Assembly: GCA_012934845.2 (NCBI GenBank)
Contig: WNNJ02003241.1
Coordinates: 124,001-188,000, forward strand
Source: Pomphorhynchus laevis
Taxonomy: Eukaryota > Acanthocephala > Palaeacanthocephala > Echinorhynchida > Pomphorhynchidae
Direction of reading: 5' to 3'
Length of the DNA: 64,000 nt
Each line of letters opens with the position of its first letter. Within the stretch, counting starts at the first letter, position 1. The position numbers and the translations under genes were made by a program. Shown one piece after another: positions 1 to 10,536 of this stretch. The notes below the pieces were generated by a model. The model ran no database searches and was not told the origin of the DNA. It saw nothing but the letters and a program-made list of their open reading frames with translations.

Positions 1-990
1 GTCTATATGAATAAAATACTTAAAGTAATTAAAGCACATTTTAAAAAAATATTGCAAGGTAATCGAAATTAATACTGGTATAAAACACTATTTCAGTATT
101 AATTCTACAAAAGAATTTTTAGAACAGACAAAAGGAAGTAGTGCTTCATATGTAGTGCTTTTAAATCCACTTCCTGTTTATATGAAATACATCAAATAAT
201 GAAATTTTAAGAATTAATATAATATGTAATGATATTGACTTTATTCAAATTCATTTAAATAATTTAATAGATACATATTTTAAGCTAGGTGACTATAAAA
301 ATACCATCAAACAGAAAATAGTAAAATATATAAATTCATCAAAATATTATTAAAAATAAATTTAAAATCATTAGCGGAAAATATTTATGGATGGGTAATA
401 AATAATATTTTTTGTATTGGAATAAGGTACTTGATAATCAAATTTCATCAGAGAAAATACGTCTTAAGCATGTATTTGGCCGCGATTATATGTCACGTCG
501 AGTAATAGGGGTCAAAAACTGATAGCATAGCAGTTTCCCTGATGACCTCTAATTCTTATTCTGATACAACGTCTGTTATTTATTAGTCAATTCATAAAAA
601 TTGATTTATATTTTAAATTTCAATTTGTTATTTTAACTTCGTTTAACTTATAAAAAATCTAAAAACAATTATTTATTTTATTATTTAATTATTAAATTTT
701 GATTTAGCATTATTATGTTCTGTTTATTTTATAATTATATTAAATACGTAGACTCAGTTAGCTGATTTGATTATCCAATTATTGGGTATTGTTTTAAAAA
801 AATTTATAGCAATTATTTATAATTATTTATTATCTAACTATTAAATTTTGATTTATTGATATAGCATTATTAATTTTATTTATTTATTTTTATTATTTAT
901 GTTTATTATTTATTTTTATTATTTATTTTTATTTATTGCTAATTTAATTTTATTATTATATTAAATACGTAGACTCAATTAGCTGATTTG
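1..990 (+). repeat. PLE-A remnant: RT fragments plus 3' tail with tandem end
   Basis: Bases 1-150 match the middle of the RT frame at 46217-47614 (near 46609-46740). Bases 190-400 match its C-terminal end, with the piece between missing. From 400 on it follows the 3' tail seen after the long copy, including the strings AGCATAGCAG and CTGATGACC. The terminal motif (TACGTAGACTCAGTTAGCTG) occurs twice, near 746 and 965, separated by about 200 AT-rich bases. It is a broken copy of the family, with several breaks. The RT assignment comes from alignment by eye to the long copy. Confidence 0.75.
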
Positions 991-1784
991 ATTCGTTTTC
1001 ACTTTGAGCAAAATCAAAGTATTATCGGCCACTTACGCATATCGAAAACTTTAATTTTTTCATTTCACGTTGCCCTTCGATTCTTTAATGTTATGCTAGA
1101 ACCCATAATAATTTACGCCCTACCTGTTATATGGCCTGATCTTTCAAGTATCAAATTTAAGCAATTAGATGCATTTAAGTGGAGATAAATCAAAAAAGAA
1201 TTTTGGCCATCTTCCAAAATTCATTCTAACACTATTGCATCAACCACATCGATTCAAGTCATTTCAGTCTCCCTTAAACATCCTCCTAATTAATATTCTA
1301 ATATTCTATTATAATATTAATATTACGTCATCTATATTATTGCTTAATGCGTTAGAATCACATTAAGTAATTCATTCTTAACACTATTGCTCTTTCACTT
1401 GATGATCTCTAAAACCTATTAATTACGATAATTACCTATTAATCGGTATATTAAAAATTAAGTTTTTTTTTAATTTGAAATTTATATTTTTTTAATATGT
1501 TAAAACGGTTAGTTTATAAATATTCTTTATAAGATAAAGATATTGCCACTTAAATAAATATTACGTATTATTATAATATTAATATTAGTCATCTATATTA
1601 GTTAGATCAGATAATTGAGTCTACGAATTTGCACTAAATATAAATAAAAATGAAGTAATAATCTTATAATTAAATAATTAATAATAAAATATTATAATAT
1701 TATAATTAATAATTAATAATATTATAAATAATATTACAGGTATTTAAAGTAAGGAATATGTTGTTCTATCAGATCAGATAAATG
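991..1784. other. AT-rich spacer between PLE-A tails
   Basis: No gene is recognisable. The two short open frames here (988-1188 and 1169-1366) have no recognisable content. Near 1600 a diverged inverted copy of the PLE-A terminal motif occurs (ATAATTGAGTCTACG), followed by AT-rich sequence that resembles a PLE-A tail read backwards. Another inverted terminal motif starts near 1772. Confidence 0.5.
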
Positions 1785-2272
1785 AGTCTACGTATTTTAT
1801 AGTCCCGCTGCTATGTTGGGTAGAGGAGTTAGGGGTCAAAAACTGATAGCATAGCAGTTCCACCTCATGATCTCTAATTCTTATTCTGATACAACGTCTA
1901 TTATTTATTACTCAATTCATAAAAATGACTTTTATTTTAAATTTCAATTTTTTATTTTATCTTGATTTAAATTATAAAAAATCATATAACAATTATTAAT
2001 TTTATTATATAATTATTAAATTTTGATTTAGCATTATTATGTTCTGTTTATTTTATAATTATATTAAATACGTAGACTCAGCTGATTTGATTATCCAATT
2101 ATTGGGTATTGTTTTAAAAAAATTTATAGCAATTATTTATAATTATTTATTATCTAACTATTAAATTTTGATTTATTGATATAGCATTATTAATTTTATT
2201 TATTTATTTTTATTATTTATTTTTATTTTAATTTTATTATAATATTAAATACGTAGACTCAGTTAGCTGAAT
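1785..2272 (+). repeat. PLE-A 3' tail, duplicate of 500-990
   Basis: It contains the tail signature (GCTGCTATG, then AGCATAGCAG) and ends with two terminal motifs about 190 bases apart, near 2068 and 2250. The stretch between them matches 746-930 almost base for base. The shared double-ended structure means the two loci are copies of one another and not independent insertions. It carries no coding sequence. Confidence 0.7.
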
Positions 2273-2985
2273 TAATATAATAAATTAATAAATTAAAATA
2301 AATTAAAACTGATTTTATCATTCATTTTATATTGTAAATGGATGTTATCATCATACACAATCGTTTTGTGAAATCAGTTTTCGTAATCTGGGAATTCAGC
2401 AGATTTCAGATTTTATGCTCTACAAATTTGTACGCCTTTTTTACTTTCGCATTTTCAAGAGAATTTATAGTGCACTATTTGATTCTTCACAATTGAATAT
2501 TCTTTGTACAGCACTTGCCTTTCGTTTTCCACACAGTGCATTTTTCATGCATAAAAAACTTTGAATTCAATAAAAGTAAATGCTCAGAAAGCATGTCTTG
2601 TAATAAACAATTAACGGCCTATCGTTGCTAATCGATGATTAGAAAGAATGATTTAAGGGTAGACACAAGAAAATCAGGTAAATTATCGGTTTATGGACAA
2701 TTTTGTAGTAATTGAAAATATTTTATCGTATTTGTAGTGTTGGTTAAAATGTAAAAGTATTTTTTATATCAGAGACTATTTTCAGCATATTGCGCTCACA
2801 TGAGTCTTATTTAAATAGCGCATCAGTTATAATTCATCATTTTAATTTTATATTTCTATGTAAGAATTTAAGAGTACATTTTAGTGTATATTTTTTAAAT
2901 CAGTTGATTGGAGAATTATTTATTTTGTTATATTATTGTGGTATGTCGTAGATCATACCACAATTATTAATATCATTTTAATAAT
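2273..2985. other. Spacer with one open stretch of unknown nature
   Basis: No known gene is seen. One plus-strand frame stays open from about 2319 to the TGA at 2562-2564 (about 80 codons). It encodes a Phe-, Arg- and Cys-containing peptide that I do not recognise. It has no clear start, splice site or poly-A signal, so I do not call a gene. The remainder is AT-rich. Confidence 0.3.
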
Positions 2986-3472
2986 TTAATAGATACATAT
3001 TTTAAACTAAAAATATCATCAAACAGAAAATAGGATAATATATAAATCAACAAGAGATTATTAAAAATAAATTTAAACTCTTAAACTTTATGGATTATAA
3101 ATGATATACTTGTATTAGAATATGATACTTGATATCAAATTTTATCTGAGGATCGTCATTAGCATACATTTAGACATGCTGCTCTGTGTCTAGAAATAGG
3201 ACCCGAAACCTGATAAAATAGCAGTTCCTTCTGATAACCTCTAATTCTTATTCTGATATATCGTCTGTTATTTATTAGACAATTCATAAATATTCATTTT
3301 TATTTTAAATTTGAATTCTAAATTTTAACTTGATATAAATTATAAATAATCTTATATAACAATTATTTATTATTTGTAATTATATATTTTTTTAATAATT
3401 TGAATTTTATTTAGCATTATTTTTAATTTATAAATAATATAAAATACGTAGACTCAGTTAGTTGATCTGGTT
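2985..3472 (+). repeat. 5'-truncated PLE-A copy
   Basis: It begins within the RT C-terminal coding region (compare 47460-47600) and continues through the 3' tail to the terminal motif near 3450. Bases 3085-3470 are nearly identical to 30915-31293, with only a few differences visible by eye, so these two copies are recent relatives. The tail carries CCGAAACC and AATAGCAGTTCC. It is non-coding and broken. Confidence 0.75.
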
Positions 3473-3479
3473 TTAAGGT

Positions 3480-4925
3480 TGCTTTTAGGTATCTAATAGA
3501 TACTATTAATCATAACATGAGGAGTCTAGAATATGAATATATTGATAATATATGTGTATTTAATTCTAATAATTTTTATTCAATTAGTGAGCACATTTAT
3601 CCAGAAAGCCTAATTCTTAATAAAACCAATATTAATGATAAAGAAGGTATATATCTAGATATGAACATTAAATTAACATCAATAAAAACTACTGTTAATT
3701 TATATCGTAAAGATGACATATTTAAATTTACAAGAAACATATTTTTGCATGAGCATTAATGCATACCATATAATATTAAATATTACATTAAATAATGAAA
3801 TTTTAAGAATTGCAACAATATGTAATGATATTGGCTTTATTCAAAATCATTTAAATTATTTAATAGATACATATTTTAAACTAGGTTACTATAAATATAC
3901 CATCAAACAGAAAATAGTTGAATATATAAATCAACAAAAGATTATTAAAAATACATTTAAACTGTAAATATTTGAATTTGATGATCTATTTTTATTTATT
4001 AAATTTTGGGAGCAGGATCAAAAAATAAATCTTTTAATTTTTAATATTTGGCTAACACTTCTATTAGCATCATCAGAAAAAAATATTAGTATTTTATTTC
4101 TGATTAAAAGCTTTAGTTTTTGATCCTGCTTCCAAAATTCAATATATTACATCTTCAGTTGCATGCATTCGCGAAATAGCGGAAATTGTGAGCCGATTTC
4201 AATGTTATAAATGTTCATAATCATCCAGAATCTGTTTACTCTCAAAGCTTATAGATTTTGGATTTCATATGATAGAGAATAATCGAGCAAGAAACGATCG
4301 CGACAATTTAGAATTGACAAGATACAAGATTTATATCAAAATTATTCTTAGAGCAACAGTCAAGTCAACCGTAGTCGAAATGTTGTTAAAGTCCGATTCC
4401 GTATAAGGCCGATACCCGGATTAAGCAAAATAACGTATTAAGACAACTACAATAGTAGTTAACGAAATATTAAAATTAAAAGTTATATTTTTATTCTAGT
4501 CTCAAAATTCAATAAATTTAAACTCTTAAAAAATTTTATGGATGGATATTAAATATACTTTGTATTAGAATAAGATACTTGGTAAACAAATTTAATTATG
4601 GGAAATACATTATTAGCATGTATTTGGCCCTGCTGCTACGTTGGGTCTAGGAATGGGTGCCGAAACCAAATCACATAGCCGTTGCTCATGATGACTTTGA
4701 TTAATCGTCTCTTATTTATTAGTCAATTCATAACAATAGTCAATTCATAAAAGTTGACTTTTATTTTCAATTTCAATTTTAAATTTTAGCTTGATAAAAA
4801 TATTAATTGTAAAAAATCTTATATAATAATTATTTATTATTTATAATTAAATTATTTGAATTTTATTTGGCATTATTTTTAATATAAAATAATATAAAAT
4901 ACGTAGACTTAACTAGCTGATATGA
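3480..4925 (+). repeat. PLE-A fragment (RT C-terminus and tail) split by an insertion
   Basis: Bases 3510-3965 match the YIDD-to-C-terminus part of the long copy (about 47140-47580), including the EYIDNICVFNSNNF stretch. Bases 4510-4925 are the 3' tail ending in a terminal motif near 4900. The two halves are separated by about 540 bases of foreign sequence, listed separately. It is a broken fossil with several breaks. Confidence 0.7.
3966..4512. mobile_element. Small insertion inside PLE-A with flanking short direct repeats
   Basis: The PLE-A match stops after ATTTAAACT (ending near 3963) and resumes at a second ATTTAAACT (near 4518), which fits a 9-bp target duplication. The insert contains an inverted repeat of about 22 bp with one mismatch, near 4002-4024 and 4115-4138 (GGGAGCAGGATCAAAAA against TTTTTGATCCTGCTTCC). 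No protein is encoded. It could be a non-autonomous DNA element or a composite of two small insertions, because the inverted repeat does not lie at the insert ends. Confidence 0.4.
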
Positions 4926-6590
4926 TATGCTTCAATGTAGGTTTTTTATTGTACATATTTTTATTTGGAAATTTTAAAATATAAAAGAATTTCCGAATGA
5001 TTCAATCAACTACAATTTTGCTAATTAATTGTGTAAATGTTAACTTATAATCATTGAGAGAAAAGGCTATATCCAGCATTGAAACGAAGAAAAAAGAATT
5101 AATTCTTCTAATATTTCGCCTACCATTTGCAGCCATTTTCAAAGGCTGTAAGAACTTTTTTCTATAACTAAGAATTTGCAGTCTTCCAAGAATATTGGAA
5201 GAATTTATTCTTCCATTATTCTGAGTTTCAATTCTGGATAGATCATTTTATCTCAAAATATTTATAATGCCCAGCGATCTCATTTCGATTTAATTAACAT
5301 ACAAATATTTATTATCAAATCAGTGATCTTAGAATACGGATTTTGTGTTATGCATCAATTAAAAAATGTAAAAATCTTAATTTCGAGATTTTATATAATT
5401 TGGTTATTTTATTACCTAAGGGTTTTATAACTCAGAAGTTTTATGCTGAATAGATAATATACCATGTATTAGAATTAAGATAAAAGATAATTAAAAAGAA
5501 CTGTTATTTCGTCAGATGTCGACCAAAAATTTCTCGACCCAACATAGCGGCGGTTATTTTTATAATCAATACATTATATAAAAAGATACAATCTGATTAC
5601 AAAGAAGTTTTATGAACTGATTTATAGAGTATAAATTCCATGCATTAAAATAAGATTACAATACAATGCAATGTAAATAATTTACAGTTTTTAATATTTT
5701 TAAGTATATTTTTCTTATTCCTTTTATTGTATTGACTTCTTGGTTTGCGTTTAACCGGATTATTATAATATAGTTGTTTATTATGTACTATACTACTTCT
5801 GCCAATTCCTTGTACCACGTCATTCAATCTAATGGGTACATGGAATTAAGCGTTTTAATCCAAAAATCTTCTTTTTCTAATAGTTTTTGATTTAATATTG
5901 TCTTATTTTCTTCAACAATATGTTCTCACAGCAGTAAACAGTGGTAAACACCACTGTTAGTCGGTTTTATACAGCCGCATTTCAAATGACTGTCTTGTTT
6001 TAAGAATTTTGACATTCATTTACAAAGATTTTTTAAATTTTAGAACTAAATTAATAAGATGTACACCTAATTTTCTAATGTTAATGTTGTTACGGTGCCG
6101 ATGGATAAAATATCCTATTTTAATAATGAAAATACGGTATATATTTCAAATAAATATTAAATATATATTAAATATATTAAATATATATTTAAATATTAAA
6201 TACATATTTATATATTAGAATATTCGTTTGCATTTTTAATAATTTGTTAATATTTATTAATATTAAAAAATTATTAATATTTTTTAATAAATATTTTTTA
6301 ATATTTATTAAAATTTATTATCATAATTATTATAATATTATTAATATATAATTATAAAAAAATCGTTTATTTTTTTTTAAATTTGTTTATATTTATTAAA
6401 ATTATTAAAATTATTTAATATATATTTTTATATATTAAAATATTCGTTTATATTTTTAATAATTCGTTTAAATTCGAATTATTAAACTTTAATAATTCAT
6501 TTATATTCGTTAAATATCAAATTTTTATGCTTTGCAACAAAGTCACAAGAAAGTATAACGTTCAAATAAAATATAAATATATAATTTTAT
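4926..6590. other. AT-rich intergenic stretch
   Basis: No gene is recognised. Bases near 5190-5222 can fold into a hairpin (GGAAGAA against TTCTTCC, with further pairing outside). Around 5517-5555 a fragment of inverted PLE-A tail is visible (CTCGACCCAACATAGCGGCGG). Bases 6120-6520 are almost pure A and T with repeated ATTAAATAT-type words. The minus-strand open frame at 5645-5827 (60 aa, Lys- and Asn-rich) has no recognisable content. Confidence 0.5.
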
Positions 6591-6777
6591 TGTTAAAATG
6601 TGTCTCTAATTGTCATTAGATTGAATACGCACTTATTTCACAATTTAGATCCAATATTTCGGTGGCACGTGGCCACACCATTATCAAGGATTTTAATTTT
6701 ATTTAATAAAACTAAAATTATTTTAAAGATTTATTATAATAATCACGGTGAAGTTAATTTGTTTTCGGTGTTTATAA

Positions 6778-7095
6778 ATATATTTTATCGAAGAAACGAA
6801 GCTACGAAGCACATCTACTGATGGCAGAATAACGTCCGGATCGTCAACGTGTGACTTTAAACGTAGGGTAAGAGCTATTTGATTATTTAACAAAATAACA
6901 AATGATGAATCGCAGGCAGAAATTGTCATGAGACGAAAGGAATATGCTCACAATATTCAGTTGCACAACAAGGTTTTTCTTTCAAGTGATCTGCATGTTC
7001 CCGACAGCAAAATTCATGAATTTGATAAGGTGATATTGAAATTAAATAAGTCGCACATGCATTTAAGCACTTGTAAATGTTATTTGCAAATATAA
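6778..7095 (+). CDS. Host-like two-exon coding tract with a 48-nt intron (partial)
   Basis: Bases 6778-6867 are open in frame, stop at a canonical donor (GTAAGAG at 6868), and resume in phase after an acceptor (ATCGCAG ending at 6915). Exon two runs 6916-7095 to a TAA. The joined peptide, about 89 residues, reads naturally across the junction (SSTCDFKRR, then AEIVMRRKEYAHNIQ) and contains a stretch LHVPDSKIHEFDK. An in-frame TAA at 6775-6777 means that upstream exons, if any, must be spliced in; I did not find them or a start codon. The protein is not recognised. Sequential coding-like composition and intact splice consensus support a host gene or its 3' part. It could be a relic. Confidence 0.42.
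6868..6915 (+). other. Candidate 48-nt GT-AG intron
   Basis: It starts GTAAGAG and ends ATCGCAG. It interrupts a frame that is open on both sides and keeps phase. Its length is close to the 49-nt intron inferred at 42630-42678, so the two support each other. Confidence 0.45.
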
Positions 7096-7600
7096 AAATT
7101 TTCATATTTTAATATTATGAACAATATCTCTATTTTACATGACATGTGGACTATTGAAAGTTTATGTCCAAAAGATAATTTGATATAATTATTTAAACAA
7201 TTATTACATAATAATTTGTGTAGAATAATTTGTATAAGTTATAATTATATTTATTAAATGTTTATTAAATGTTTTACTGTAAGTGGCTACGTCCACATTT
7301 GCTACATAAAATAAATAAATTCTATTCTAATTCGATTAAATCATAAGTCAACATTCATCTCAGCTTGGTTATCATGCTTAAAAGTGTTATGCATTACACA
7401 CGTTAACTTAATTAGTGATTCGCTATGTAAAGGTGATTAGGACAGTATAAGGATCTAATCGTAAGAATTATTAAATTTAATTTATTTAGCAATTAATAAT
7501 ATTTTTTATACGTTTAGCTTTAGCGCCGTTAAATATTGTCATTGATTATAATTATTAATCGTTACCACAAAAAAATTAAATTTGCAACATAAAGATGTTT
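7096..7600. other. AT-rich spacer
   Basis: No coding sequence, RNA gene or repeat family is recognised. The sequence is AT-rich with short runs such as TTTATTAAATG repeated near 7251-7270. Confidence 0.5.
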
Positions 7601-7606
7601 AGTTTT

Positions 7607-7805
7607 ACTGGAACAAAGAAAATATTTCCCTTTATTTGACAAAATTCAATATTTCGATCGCTCCTGCTATCATATTGATTACAAAAAAGTTCACAAAAAT
7701 TTCGATGTTTAACATTATCTAAAAAATACAAGCATTAATTTGCCTCGCATTTCTACTTAAGAAAAGAAAATACTAAAAACGAAATTAAGATAAGATAAGG
7801 AATTT
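7607..7805. repeat. Interspersed repeat shared with 42199-42400
   Basis: This stretch of about 190 bp aligns by eye with 42199-42400: both have GGAACxAAG, CCTTTATTTGA, ATATTTCGAT followed by GCTCxTGCTATCAT, then ACAAGCATT and GCATTTCTACTTAA. Both lie next to other retroelements (LINE-J here, PLE-A and PLE-B there). The family is unknown; a Penelope terminal-repeat fragment is possible but unproven. Confidence 0.5.
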
Positions 7806-7905
7806 CTTAAATAACTAACAACCACTAAAAAATAACGAAAAGAGAGAAAAAAAAATGCAGTTCAAATAAGACAACTCATAATAGCATTTAGTCTTCATAA
7901 TGATG

Positions 7906-10365
7906 TCACGGCCTCAGGTCCAGCGGGATCTGAGCCCTCCAGCTAATCCAACACGCCGCTCTTCGACTGAACCACCCGGGGTCTATCACCCCCCGAAGAA
8001 TCCAATCTAGGCGGACTATGCGCGGTAATCGCGAGATGAGGAGCTTGAGAAACCTTAGTCTTTGCTCTGGAGGACGTCCTCTCGAAAAGAAGACTAATCC
8101 CGAGATAGCCCAAGTACCCCAGAGGCGCACTTGGGTTTTCCCATTCAACGACAGATGCTGAGCCCGTTTCAGGGCCCACCTAGCTTTCTTCAGGATACGT
8201 TTAAGTCTATCCAGGTCAGCTTTCGCCGACCAGTTCACCGTAACAGTGAACCCCAGGTATTTTACTCGACTTGTGAAGGTAGGGAGTGGTTGATTAGTCA
8301 ATATAGAAGATAGAGCTGAGAGTGCTAGTCTCTTTAATTTTTTCTTTGTCGCAGGGGTGCCATTAAAGACAACTACCTGCGATTTGGATGAATTTAAAAT
8401 AAGATTGGATAGGGTCAGCTGGTCTGTTAATCTTAAAAAGAAACGGCTGATGTCTGAAGCGACATCTTTGCACCTGCGTCCAGAGAACAGGGCCGTGGTA
8501 TCATCAGCGTATACCACTAGATGTTGATCACGTTTAAAATTCTTGAATAGTACAATGGAGGCAGCAAGAAATAAGATAGGAGAAAGTGGGGATCCTTGGG
8601 GCACACCTGTAATAGGGTAGAACTGACACGCATCAGGGTCGTCTTCATAGTAGAACCTCTTGGTAAACAGTAATATCTCCACCCTGTTAACAATTCTCGC
8701 AGGCAACCCGAGTGACCTGAGAGAGGAGATAACAAAGGGAATGGAAATGCGGTCAAATGCAGCAGAAAAGTCAAGGAAAACAGCCACAGCTAGTTGATGG
8801 CTATTATCCCTACAAAACTGATGCACTTCACCTATTGCTGAATGAACCGAGCGTCCCTTGACAAACCCGTGAAAACTCGGTGGGATCAAATTACGCCTAC
8901 TTAAATGGTCGCGGATTCTACGCGCAAGCGCTTTTTCGTAGATGGAGATGAGGGAGTTTTGAATCGAAATGGGACGCAGATCTTTGGGACATGAAACCGG
9001 ACTATGCTTTGGTAAGAAAATTCTACGACTAATATTGATGCCGGCTACATCGGATGGTGAGGCTAAAAGCATTGTGACGGCCACTTCTCTTCTTTGATCG
9101 GCTGTCAAAAGCTGACAGACTCGAGAAGATAGTGGAGCGACGGATTTAGAGGTGCCCGGAAGTGGCCCCCAGGAGTTCAGGATATCTGTAACAGATAAGT
9201 CCCTGCTTCTGAAGTCACCCCAAGGCGGGATTGGTTGGGGAGATTGAGTGGCTCCATAATTATGTAGGGATAGTGACTCCTTCAAAACATTATCAAGGCC
9301 TATACTACCAATCCAACCCAAAGCTCTATCCTTCCAACAGACAAACTTCTCATTCTTGAATATCTTCCAGAAGGAAGACTGAGAAGGGTTAAGGTGAGCG
9401 ATGTTCGCCTTATCCCTGCTCAGCTGGAACCTATATCTAGTGCTCCAGTATTCATTCGAGATGGCCTGCCTGGCGGAAACAGAGACATTGGGAAGACCTA
9501 GCATTTTAGCCAAAACCTTGAGTTTTGTTGGAGTGGGATTGTAAATATGACCTTTATAGGTAGTCGAAAGAAACGCGGTAGCTTGCGAGGAGAGGAAGGA
9601 ATTAAATTCGGTCAAATTCTCATTACCAATTCTGGGGAAGAGTTGGATAGCCGCCTGAAAGAAAGCCACTCTGATGGGATCAAAGTGAAACCTCCTTCTA
9701 AGCAACGTATCTTCCTCTATCCGCCAACGAATTAGGTCATGAGAGATGGTCTGTTTTTGGCGCGACTGCTCAGTGCAGATGGGTTTCAACAACCACATCT
9801 TATGAAGCAGTAATATGTCGAGGAGAGAATTAGTTGTTGAGCAATGAAAAGTTGGGGACGGTGGTTTGTGAATAAGGTAATCGTTCCTGGCTCTGCGGAG
9901 TGCTGCATTAATCCAACGACCAGTTCTGTCGTTGAAGTCACCGAGTAACATGTCATAGCCACTACCCAAGATACGGTCCAGGAGATCACGGTTCTTGTGA
10001 ATTTCCCCTGGCCTAATATAGATATTGGCTATGCTGATACGTTTACCATTCTTACAAAGTGAAACAGCTAAACAAGACAGGGCTGGACAAGAATAGTTTA
10101 AAAGAAGGGATGATCTTAAGGAGCATTTAACTAGGGTTAAGAGACCTTGAGATGAAGAGGCGTGAGGAGGGGTTATGTACGGAGTGAAGTGGGTGTAAAT
10201 ATGCTTGGGGATAAATCGAGTAATGTCCTGGGGGATACGGATAGACCGCGTCTCCTGAAGGACTATAACATCCGCATCTCTACCAGATAGAAGGCTAAGA
10301 GCAGAAGCACCTCCCGAATTCCACTGAAGTATATTCAGTGAAAAAGGCTCTTGACTACTTTGCAT
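7906..10365 (-). CDS. LINE-J1 ORF2: APE endonuclease and reverse transcriptase
   Basis: 819 residues, uninterrupted. Residues 1-215 are an exonuclease-endonuclease-phosphatase type domain: LQET (E38), NIYIRPG near 114 and LGDFND near 141-146. The usual SDH triad appears as SHD at 208-210. The RT spans about 455-690: motif A LDFSAAFD (531-538, catalytic D532), motif B GVPQGSPLSP (587-596) and motif C YADD (619-622). The C-terminal 120 residues are basic and Trp-rich (WFSRRAACWISW), and no RNase H signature is visible. The protein would nick the target DNA and copy the element RNA in place. The same protein, broken, recurs at 26200-28735, 48590-51050 and 52000-54435. Confidence 0.9.
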   Translation of the reverse strand: MQSSQEPFSLNILQWNSGGASALSLLSGRDADVIVLQETRSIRIPQDITRFIPKHIYTHFTPYITPPHASSSQGLLTLVKCSLRSSLLLNYSCPALSCLAVSLCKNGKRISIANIYIRPGEIHKNRDLLDRILGSGYDMLLGDFNDRTGRWINAALRRARNDYLIHKPPSPTFHCSTTNSLLDILLLHKMWLLKPICTEQSRQKQTISHDLIRWRIEEDTLLRRRFHFDPIRVAFFQAAIQLFPRIGNENLTEFNSFLSSQATAFLSTTYKGHIYNPTPTKLKVLAKMLGLPNVSVSARQAISNEYWSTRYRFQLSRDKANIAHLNPSQSSFWKIFKNEKFVCWKDRALGWIGSIGLDNVLKESLSLHNYGATQSPQPIPPWGDFRSRDLSVTDILNSWGPLPGTSKSVAPLSSRVCQLLTADQRREVAVTMLLASPSDVAGINISRRIFLPKHSPVSCPKDLRPISIQNSLISIYEKALARRIRDHLSRRNLIPPSFHGFVKGRSVHSAIGEVHQFCRDNSHQLAVAVFLDFSAAFDRISIPFVISSLRSLGLPARIVNRVEILLFTKRFYYEDDPDACQFYPITGVPQGSPLSPILFLAASIVLFKNFKRDQHLVVYADDTTALFSGRRCKDVASDISRFFLRLTDQLTLSNLILNSSKSQVVVFNGTPATKKKLKRLALSALSSILTNQPLPTFTSRVKYLGFTVTVNWSAKADLDRLKRILKKARWALKRAQHLSLNGKTQVRLWGTWAISGLVFFSRGRPPEQRLRFLKLLISRLPRIVRLDWILRGVIDPGWFSRRAACWISWRAQIPLDLRP

Positions 10366-10536
10366 TGTGTTACGACAGCTGGAGTGGGATGCCTACCTCC
10401 TAGCAGAAACTAGGAGAGAGAAAGTTGCCCTTCTCACTCCCAGCCCTACCAGGAGAAGACACTTGCCCACCGGCATTATCTTCATCTCCGTCTGAGGCCA
10501 ACAACTCCCAGCATATATCATCTTTCTTTGCCAACT

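Noticed and set aside
2319-2564. Plus-strand open stretch of about 80 codons
   Set aside because: No start, no splice consensus, no homologue recognised; a stretch this long can occur by chance over 64 kb.
6723-6929. Minus-strand 68-codon open frame
   Set aside because: It is the shadow of the plus-strand two-exon tract and crosses its intron without any feature of its own.
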